This document shows, piece after piece, positions 1 to 4,210 of a stretch of 8,500 bases of DNA. Location of the stretch: assembly GCA_000715635.1 (NCBI GenBank), contig KL569137.1, forward strand, positions 19,282 through 27,781. Direction: 5' to 3'. The position numbers were made by a program, and so were the translations under genes. Below the pieces are notes generated by a model. It was not told the DNA's origin, did no database searches, and saw nothing but the letters and a program-made list of their open reading frames with translations. Source of the stretch: Streptomyces violaceus (lineage in GTDB: Bacteria; Actinomycetota; Actinomycetes; Streptomycetales; Streptomycetaceae). Every line of letters starts with the position of its first letter. The stretch's first letter is position 1.

Positions 1-815
1 CTCGTGGTCCGGGGGGTGACGCCCAGCAGCTTCTGGGCGGAGGCCTCCGGCGCGATCGAGCGGCCCGGCATCGTGCTCATCGCCTGGTAGACCCCCGCGA
101 CATCGGCGGCTGCGCCCTCCCCGATCAGGGGTGCGATCGAGAGACGCATCTCCTCGGGGGTGATCGGCTCGAAGATCACGTCCCGTCCGAGCGCGGCGCC
201 GAACGCCTCGGCCAGGTCCGGCCCCGTGACAGCCGGGTACTGTCCGACGGCGACCACACCGGTGACGTCCGTGCGTTCGAACAGGGCAACGGCGACATCG
301 GCGATGTCCAGGTGGGACGCCCAGGAGACGGGGAAGTCGGCCCGGATCGCGTAGGGCAGCACACCGCGTTCACGCACCGAGTCGATGACGTAGGGCATGA
401 GCAGGTTCTCCAGGTACAGCTCGGGTGCGATCACCGCGTGGGAGACGCCGCTGTCGGCCAGGCCGGCAGCCAGAGTCGCGGCGGCTCCGCCGATGGCGGG
501 ATCGATCGGGAGGCCGCTGGTGGAGAACACCACGCGGGCCGGCCGGGTCTCCCGGACGGCGGTGAGGATGTTGTCCGCGAAGATCTGGCGATCCTCTTCC
601 GAGGTCACCGGCAGGTGCACGAACACCCCTGCGGCACCGCGGTAGGCGTCGGTCAGATCAGTGGCGGAGGAGTAGGCGGCGGCCACCACGCGCGCGCCGT
701 TCACGACGGCCTGCTCGTTGCGGGTGATAGCGGTCACGGGCTTTCCCGCGGCGGCGAGAGCGGAGACGACAGGGGCGCCCTGGGCGCCGGTGGCGCCGTG
801 AATCACGTAGGTCAT
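1..815 (-). CDS. NmrA-like NAD(P)-binding oxidoreductase (3' end missing)
   Basis: The reading frame stays open from the start codon to the left window edge (about 271 codons), so the stop lies outside. The N-terminus reads MTYVIHGATGAQGAPVV, a Rossmann beta-alpha-beta unit with the GxxGxxG dinucleotide-binding loop of atypical short-chain dehydrogenases of the NmrA/quinone oxidoreductase-2 type. The last visible residues (KLLGVTPRTT) resemble the usual C-terminus of the family, so probably only 10-20 residues are lost. There is no catalytic YxxxK that I can point to, as is normal for NmrA-like proteins. I chose ATG 815; an in-frame ATG at 824 would add MTS, but it lies inside a half-site of the inverted repeat. 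It is divergent from an HxlR regulator, the same pairing as E. coli ytfG (qorB)/ytfH, which suggests regulated NAD(P)H-dependent reduction of quinones or other electrophiles. The family is fairly sure; the substrate is inference. Confidence 0.85.
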   Translation of the reverse strand, partial: MTYVIHGATGAQGAPVVSALAAAGKPVTAITRNEQAVVNGARVVAAAYSSATDLTDAYRGAAGVFVHLPVTSEEDRQIFADNILTAVRETRPARVVFSTSGLPIDPAIGGAAATLAAGLADSGVSHAVIAPELYLENLLMPYVIDSVRERGVLPYAIRADFPVSWASHLDIADVAVALFERTDVTGVVAVGQYPAVTGPDLAEAFGAALGRDVIFEPITPEEMRLSIAPLIGEGAAADVAGVYQAMSTMPGRSIAPEASAQKLLGVTPRTT

Positions 816-821
816 GGACGT

Positions 822-864
822 CATTAGTGCATGCGATGCACCGGTTACATCAACTGCACTAATG
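822..864. promoter_or_regulatory. Perfect 10-bp inverted repeat between divergent genes (candidate HxlR operator)
   Basis: CATTAGTGCA at 822-831 and its exact reverse complement TGCACTAATG at 855-864 flank a 23-bp centre. The half-site centres are 33 bp apart, about three helical turns, so both halves face the same side of the DNA. A second small dyad, TGCAT-GCG-ATGCA, occupies 828-840. The repeat sits in the only gap between the oxidoreductase and the HxlR gene. HxlR proteins are dimeric winged-helix regulators that usually bind such dyads and control both themselves and the divergent gene. The binding assignment is inference from position and symmetry. Confidence 0.7.
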
Positions 865-873
865 GGCTACTCT
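845..873 (+). promoter_or_regulatory. Candidate promoter of the HxlR gene (leaderless transcript)
   Basis: TTACAT (845-850) and TACTCT (868-873) are separated by 17 bp, a normal -35/-10 spacing for the main actinobacterial sigma factor. Transcription would begin around 879-880, which is the A of the chosen ATG, giving a leaderless mRNA. That fits the lack of a Shine-Dalgarno sequence. The right half-site of the inverted repeat (855-864) falls in the spacer, so a bound repressor would block polymerase. Confidence 0.45.
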
Positions 874-879
874 CAAAAA

Positions 880-1227
880 ATGTCCGACCCTTGCCTGCCG
901 GAGTGCGGTGTTGCCCGGTTCCTCGCCCTGCTCAACGGGCCCTGGGCCACCTTGATCGTGCGTGAGCTCCTGCGCGGCCCGCACCGCTTCACCGAGCTGC
1001 GCGATGCCCTGCCCGGCATCAGCCCGCACACCCTGACCAGCAGGCTGCGCCAGTTCGAGACCCACGGCATCGTCATCCGCACTGCCTACGCGGAGATCCC
1101 CCCACGCGTCGAATACCAGCTCACGCCTCTGGGTGAGGGGTTGCGTGACGTCCTCAACGCCATGGGCACCTGGGCTGAGGCGGTCCCCGACCCCGAGCCC
1201 GACCCTGAGCTCGACACCATCGCCTGA
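880..1227 (+). CDS. HxlR-family winged-helix transcriptional regulator
   Basis: This is a 115-residue protein, the usual length for the HxlR family. After an N-terminal cysteine segment (MSDPCLPECG, Cys5 and Cys9) comes the family signature: LLNGPWATLIVRELLRGPHRF, then FTELRDALPGISPHTLTSRL (recognition helix region) and the wing PRVEYQLTPLGEGL. The acidic tail, rich in Pro, Asp and Glu, is dispensable-looking. The frame is open up to ATG 814, and ATG 862 is also possible. I prefer 880 because HxlR proteins start close to the cysteine segment and a promoter places the transcript start there. Relatives such as YodB and QorR use an N-terminal cysteine to sense quinones or disulfide stress; here the two N-terminal cysteines are the only ones in the protein. 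The likely role is a redox- or electrophile-sensing repressor of the divergent oxidoreductase and of itself. The family call is firm; the signal is inferred. Confidence 0.9.
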   Translation: MSDPCLPECGVARFLALLNGPWATLIVRELLRGPHRFTELRDALPGISPHTLTSRLRQFETHGIVIRTAYAEIPPRVEYQLTPLGEGLRDVLNAMGTWAEAVPDPEPDPELDTIA

Positions 1228-1229
1228 CC

Positions 1230-1432
1230 CGAATGCCGCGGGTGAGCCGGTACTTCGTCTCGTGGCCCTGGTAGGGGTTGGTGACCGAGCTGAGCAGCAT
1301 CGTGCCGCGGCGCTTGTGCTCAGGCATCCTGGCCGGCTCCGTGCGGGCCAGATCGCGGCATTCTTCTTCACGTACAGGTAGTCGCCCCACTCCTTGACCG
1401 ACCGGCCGAACTGCCGTCCCGCGTCACCCACC
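1230..1432 (-). pseudogene. Remnant of a radical SAM protein (spore photoproduct lyase-like), frameshifted and truncated at both ends
   Basis: On the minus strand two adjoining frames carry good actinobacterial codon use. The upstream frame (about 1432-1356) contains EWGDYLYVKKNAA. The next (about 1354-1230) continues DLARTEPARMPEH and then SSVTNPYQGHETKYRLTRG. Joined, they resemble the segment after the iron-sulfur cysteine motif in SPL-type radical SAM enzymes, where a VKxNA stretch is followed by SSVTDPYQPxExKYRLTR. One base appears to be missing near 1355. The cluster-binding CxxxCxxC is absent, as are the rest of the N-terminus and the C-terminal half. The remnant ends almost at the HxlR stop and begins at the LysR stop, filling the gap between these convergent genes. 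It is not functional as it stands. Identification is from remembered family motifs, not a search; a chance frame is less likely because both halves match in the right order. Confidence 0.55.
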
Positions 1433-2332
1433 CCGCCCTGCCCGACCACCGGCATGCCCAATGAACGCCCGCCTGCAATGCCCGAGCAGCTCACGCACCG
1501 CAGGACCGTGCGTCCCCTTCCAGATCAGGGCCAGCAGAGCCGGTGCTGTCACGTCCTCGATGGTGCGGGCGACGACCCGGTCGCCATGGCTCGCGGCCAT
1601 CGACTCGCTGAGGACGGCGACGCCGAGGCCGCGGGCCGCGAGGTCCGCGATGGCGTCCGCGGCGCTGGCCTGCAGGGCGATCGTGGGGTGGAGGCCCTGT
1701 GCGGCACAGGAGCGGTCGAAGAGCGTGCGCAGGCCGGTGCCCGGGGGCATGCAGATGATCGGATGGGCGACCAGGTCGCGCAGAACGACCCGCCGCTGTT
1801 CCGCCAGAGGGTGCCCGGCCGCCACCGCCACGACGAGCCGCTCGCTGATGAGCGTCAGCGCCTCGAGCCCCTCGGGGGCGGCCGTCGCGGTTCCGACGAG
1901 GGCCAGGTCGACGGTGCCGGTGCGCACCGCCTCGACGAGCCGGTCGGAGTTGTCCTCCAGCAGGGAGATCTCGACCCCTGGATGCGCGCGGTGAAACGCG
2001 GAGAGCGCGTCGAACAGCGGCGTGAGGGTGCAGCCGATGACCATCCCGACCACGAGCTGCCCTCGGATCAGGTCGGTCACCTCGTCGACCGCCTGGCCCA
2101 CCGCCCCGGCCGCCGCGAGCGTCGCGCGGGCGTGGTCGAGCGCCGCCCTGCCGGCCGCGGTGAGGGTGGCGGTGCGCGCCGAACGGTCGAACAGCTCGGC
2201 ACCGAGTTCACGCTCCAACTGGCGGATCTGAGCGCTGACGCCGGACTGGCTGATGTGCACCCGCTCCGCCGCCCGCGTGAAGTTCCGCTCCTCGGCGACC
2301 GCGACGAAGTATTCGAGCTGCCTCAGTTCCAT
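1424..2332 (-). CDS. LysR-family transcriptional regulator
   Basis: A 302-residue protein of standard LysR length. Residues 1-60 form the winged helix-turn-helix (MELRQLEYFVAVAEERNFT, then SQSGVSAQIRQLERELGAELFDR), followed by a linker helix rich in Ala. From about residue 90 lies the periplasmic-binding-protein-like effector domain (RGQLVVGMVIG, VEISLLEDNSDRLVEAVRTGTVDLALVG, AADAIADLAARGLGVAVL). The start is fixed by the canonical N-terminus; no Shine-Dalgarno is visible, but a strong -10 hexamer lies just upstream. It is divergent from a small SnoaL-like gene, and LysR proteins commonly control the gene transcribed away from them. The last dozen residues (Gly/Ala/Arg-rich) exceed the usual family end and run up to the radical SAM remnant, so the original C-terminus may have been replaced at that junction. 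Effector and target are unknown. Confidence 0.93.
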   Translation of the reverse strand: MELRQLEYFVAVAEERNFTRAAERVHISQSGVSAQIRQLERELGAELFDRSARTATLTAAGRAALDHARATLAAAGAVGQAVDEVTDLIRGQLVVGMVIGCTLTPLFDALSAFHRAHPGVEISLLEDNSDRLVEAVRTGTVDLALVGTATAAPEGLEALTLISERLVVAVAAGHPLAEQRRVVLRDLVAHPIICMPPGTGLRTLFDRSCAAQGLHPTIALQASAADAIADLAARGLGVAVLSESMAASHGDRVVARTIEDVTAPALLALIWKGTHGPAVRELLGHCRRAFIGHAGGRAGRGG

Positions 2333-2340
2333 GACTGGGG

Positions 2341-2346
2341 ATTCTA
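2341..2346 (-). promoter_or_regulatory. -10 hexamer of the LysR gene (near-leaderless)
   Basis: On the minus strand TAGAAT (2346 to 2341) is a near-ideal -10 hexamer. It ends 8 bases before the ATG at 2332, so transcription would begin one to three bases before the start codon. No strong -35 is seen at 16-18 bp. The absence of a ribosome-binding site fits leaderless translation, which is common in actinomycetes. Confidence 0.45.
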
Positions 2347-2392
2347 GTGAGCAGTAGATCCATCTGTTGGACTTCTGATCTCACGGTGAGCA
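2347..2392. promoter_or_regulatory. Short dyads and repeats in the LysR/SnoaL-like intergenic region
   Basis: GTGAGCA occurs twice in the same orientation (2347-2353 and 2386-2392), 39 bp apart. CTCAC at 2380-2384 makes an immediate dyad with the second copy (CTCACGGTGAG, 2380-2390) and a wider one with the first. AGATC (2356-2360) and GATCT (2377-2381) form another inverted pair. This is the kind of place where a LysR protein binds, but none of these is a textbook T-N11-A box and short repeats arise by chance. No clear promoter for the plus-strand gene was found. Confidence 0.3.
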
Positions 2393-2437
2393 CGCTGGAA
2401 GAGGCACCGACCTTCGACGACGATAAGGAGACCCGCC

Positions 2438-2803
2438 ATGCCGGAGTACGAGAAGGCCCTGCGCCCCGAGGACCTCACCCGCTTGTTCGTCGAGCGGTCC
2501 AACGCCGGTGACGCGGCCGGGGTCGCCGCGCTCTACGAAGAGGACGCGGTGCTGGCCTATCCGCCCGGTGCGCGGACGGTGGGACGGGACGCGATCCGCG
2601 CGTTGTGGGAGAAGGTGCTGGCCGACCGTCCCCGCTTCGAGCCGGAAACGCCCCTGCCGACGCTGGTCAGCGGCGACATCGCCCTGACGTCGACCCCGCC
2701 GAAGGACGGGGCCGGCGCCCGCGCCCAGGTGGTCCGGCGCCAGCCGGACGGCAGCTGGCTACGCGTCCTCGACCAGCCGGAGTTCACCCCGCCAGCCGGC
2801 TGA
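2438..2803 (+). CDS. SnoaL/NTF2-like small protein (YybH/DUF4440-type)
   Basis: A 121-residue protein with the size and pattern of the NTF2-like superfamily: an N-terminal helix (LTRLFVERSNAGDAAGVAALY), then the typical EEDAVLAYPPGARTVGRDAIRALWEKVLA helix-strand unit, and C-terminal strands with RRQPDGSWLRVLDQPEF, where the DGSWL turn is characteristic. The start is well supported by AAGGAG at 2425-2430, seven bases before the ATG. The fold serves as a cyclase, isomerase or binding pocket, and no catalytic residues can be assigned here. It is divergent from the LysR gene and probably its target. The last 14 codons plus stop form the first unit of a 43-bp tandem repeat that continues downstream, so the C-terminal tail may be recent. 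Function is unknown beyond fold. Confidence 0.87.
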   Translation: MPEYEKALRPEDLTRLFVERSNAGDAAGVAALYEEDAVLAYPPGARTVGRDAIRALWEKVLADRPRFEPETPLPTLVSGDIALTSTPPKDGAGARAQVVRRQPDGSWLRVLDQPEFTPPAG

Positions 2804-2932
2804 ACGCGTCCTCGATCGACCCGAGTTGACCTCGCCCATCGGCTGAACGCCTCCTCGGCCGACCCGAGCCGACCTCGCCCATCGGCTGAACGTCGCCTCG
2901 GCCGACCCGGGCCGACCTCGCCCACCGGCTGA
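2761..2932. repeat. 43-bp tandem repeat, four units, first unit is the 3' end of the SnoaL-like gene
   Basis: Units run 2761-2803, 2804-2846, 2847-2889 and 2890-2932, each exactly 43 bp and each ending in CGGCTGA. The TGA of the first unit is the stop codon of the SnoaL-like gene. By hand count, neighbouring units match at 34/43, 38/43 and 39/43 positions, so identity rises away from the gene. A shortened, degenerate copy may follow at about 2935-2950. The third unit can form a 6-bp stem, AGCCGA with TCGGCT around a 9-base loop, and the second unit keeps it with G-U pairs. The array fills most of the gap to the convergent LacI gene. There are no spacers, so it is not a CRISPR array. Confidence 0.88.
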
Positions 2933-2937
2933 TCCCC

Positions 2938-2954
2938 GGCCGGTCTCGCCGGCC
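2938..2954 (-). terminator. Hairpin abutting the LacI stop codon
   Basis: GGCCGG (2938-2943) and CCGGCC (2949-2954) form a perfect 6-bp GC stem around a 5-base loop, TCTCG. It starts on the base after the LacI stop codon (2955-2957, read on the minus strand). There is no T-run, as is usual for actinomycete terminators. It could serve either convergent gene. Confidence 0.5.
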
Positions 2955-3995
2955 CTACCGCCGCCGGGGCCCCGTACTCTCCCGCCGCACCAACCGCGTA
3001 GGCACCAACGTCGTCCCGTGCTCCGCCCCGTCCTGCCGCATCTTGTCCAGGACTCCCTCCACGCACAGCCGCCCCACCTGGGCGAAGTCCTGGTGGATGG
3101 TGGTGAGGGGTGGGAGGAAGGACGCGGACTCGGGGATGTCGTCGAAGCCGATGACGCTGATGTCGTCGGGGACCCGGCGGCCGCGTTCGTGCAGGGCGCG
3201 CAGCAGGCCCAGGGCCATCTGGTCGTTGGCCGCGAACACCGCCGTGCAGTCCGGCTCGTCGGCCAGTCGCAGCCCGGCCCGGTAGCCGGACTCGGCCGAC
3301 CAGTCGCCGCGGACCAGGGGTGGGGTCATGCGGCCCGCGGCCCTCAGTGTGTCGCTCCAGGCGTTGGCGCGGCGCTGGGCGGCGAAGGAGCCCTCGGGGC
3401 CGGCCAGGTGCCACACCGTGTCGTGGCCGAGGTCCAGGAGATGCCGTACGGCGTCACGGGCGCCGCCCGCCTGGTCGGTGTCGACGACGGTGTAGCGGTC
3501 GCCGGCGTCCGAGTCGGCCACCACGACCTGCACGCCGGGCGGGAGCGAGACCGTCGCCGCGTCCAGGAGGTGGATCTCCATGATGACGATGACGGCGTCC
3601 ACGGCGAGTTCGCCCAGGCGGGAGAAGGCACCGTTCACCTCGTCCTGGGTGGGGACGGCGACGGGCAGCAGCGTGACGGCGTAGCCGTGCTGGGCCGCGG
3701 AGGTGGCGATGGCCTCCAGGGTGCGGATGTTGCCCATGGTGGAGAGGGAGAAGGTGATCACGCCGAGGGTGCGGAACTCGCCGCGGCGCAGTGCCCGGGC
3801 CGCGCTGTTGGGCCGGTAGCCCAGCTCCCGCATCGCGTCCAGGACCTGCCGGCGGGTGTCCTCGGTGACGCCCGGGAAACCGTTGGAGACGCGGGAGACC
3901 GTCTGGGAGGAGACGCCGGCGAGCTGGGCGACGTCGGCCATGGACGCGCCCTGGCGGGGGCGGGCCGTGCGCCTTCTCGTACGGCTCGTGCCCAT
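2955..3995 (-). CDS. LacI-family transcriptional repressor
   Basis: A 346-residue LacI/GalR regulator of usual length. A basic lead (TSRTRRRTARPRQG) precedes the DNA-binding headpiece ASMADVAQLAGVSSQTVSRV and NGFPGVTEDTRRQVLDAM, then the hinge helix region RPNSAARALRRGEF with the Ala-Leu pair that inserts in the minor groove at the centre of the operator. The rest is the sugar-binding core (TLGVITFS, AVDAVIVI, VIGFDDIPESASFLPPLTTIHQ). ATG 3995 was chosen because the extra 19 residues from GTG 4052 are low-complexity Gly/Glu and not family-like; ATG 3941 would cut into the headpiece lead. It is divergent from the secreted GH30 enzyme with a palindromic operator between them, so it most likely represses that gene until an oligosaccharide inducer, probably a galacto-oligosaccharide, is present. 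Confidence 0.93.
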   Translation of the reverse strand: MGTSRTRRRTARPRQGASMADVAQLAGVSSQTVSRVSNGFPGVTEDTRRQVLDAMRELGYRPNSAARALRRGEFRTLGVITFSLSTMGNIRTLEAIATSAAQHGYAVTLLPVAVPTQDEVNGAFSRLGELAVDAVIVIMEIHLLDAATVSLPPGVQVVVADSDAGDRYTVVDTDQAGGARDAVRHLLDLGHDTVWHLAGPEGSFAAQRRANAWSDTLRAAGRMTPPLVRGDWSAESGYRAGLRLADEPDCTAVFAANDQMALGLLRALHERGRRVPDDISVIGFDDIPESASFLPPLTTIHQDFAQVGRLCVEGVLDKMRQDGAEHGTTLVPTRLVRRESTGPRRR

Positions 3996-4083
3996 CGGTT
4001 CGCTCTCGCCTTCCACTGTGCCCACCTGCCCCTCGCTCCCCTCGCCGCCCACCGGCGCGAAAAATTAGGTCCGGAACGACTCC

Positions 4084-4113
4084 TTGACCCCTGAGATTCG
4101 GACAGTGTAGACA
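4084..4113 (+). promoter_or_regulatory. Candidate promoter of the GH30 gene
   Basis: TTGACC (4084-4089), five of six to the -35 consensus, is followed after 18 bp by TAGACA (4108-4113), an acceptable -10. The transcript would begin near 4120, leaving an untranslated leader of about 90 bases. The palindromic operator then lies at roughly +6 to +22, a classical position for blocking initiation. Confidence 0.45.
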
Positions 4114-4132
4114 TTCCGCCAGTGGATGTTTA
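4104..4132 (-). promoter_or_regulatory. Candidate promoter of the LacI-family gene
   Basis: On the minus strand TAAACA (4132-4127) and TACACT (4109-4104) are separated by 17 bp. The -35 matches consensus at four of six positions and lies within the left half of the palindrome, so the repressor would also control its own gene. It overlaps the GH30 promoter on the other strand. Confidence 0.35.
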
Positions 4133-4141
4133 CGTAAACAT
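4126..4141. promoter_or_regulatory. Perfect 16-bp palindrome: LacI-family operator
   Basis: ATGTTTACGTAAACAT is its own exact reverse complement, with CG at its centre (4133-4134). This even-length, CG-centred dyad is the standard operator form for LacI/GalR proteins whose hinge helices kink a central CpG. It is the only dyad of this quality in the gap between the divergent repressor and glycosidase genes and is AT-rich in a very GC-rich background. Confidence 0.85.
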
Positions 4142-4210
4142 TGCCCAGCAGAAATAGCGGAAATCGTACGAGAAGGCGCCACACCGCACCAGAGCCCTGG
4201 AGTACTCGAG

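Noticed and set aside
814..879. N-terminal extension of the HxlR protein from ATG 814 or 862
   Set aside because: These codons overlap the inverted repeat and the divergent gene's start, lack a ribosome-binding site, and are not typical of the family.
1230..1432. Remnant first considered as transposase debris
   Set aside because: No terminal repeats, target duplication or transposase motif; the SSVTNPYQ and KYRLTR strings fit a radical SAM enzyme better.
1394..2347. 317-codon plus-strand frame opposite the LysR gene
   Set aside because: Antisense shadow; the product is Arg/Gly/Asp-rich and lacks motifs, while the minus strand gives a full LysR protein.
2761..2932. Tandem repeat considered as a CRISPR array
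   Set aside because: Units are directly adjacent with no spacers, diverge by 4 to 9 positions, and the first unit is coding sequence; no cas gene is present.
3018..4094. 358-codon plus-strand frame opposite the LacI-family gene
   Set aside because: It is a shadow of a gene with an unmistakable LacI headpiece and core, and its translation is Gly/Val/His-rich with no recognisable domain.
4142..4210. Leader before the GH30 gene considered as a riboswitch or attenuator
   Set aside because: No strong stem, terminator or leader peptide is visible in the roughly 70 bases between operator and start codon; the operator explains regulation.
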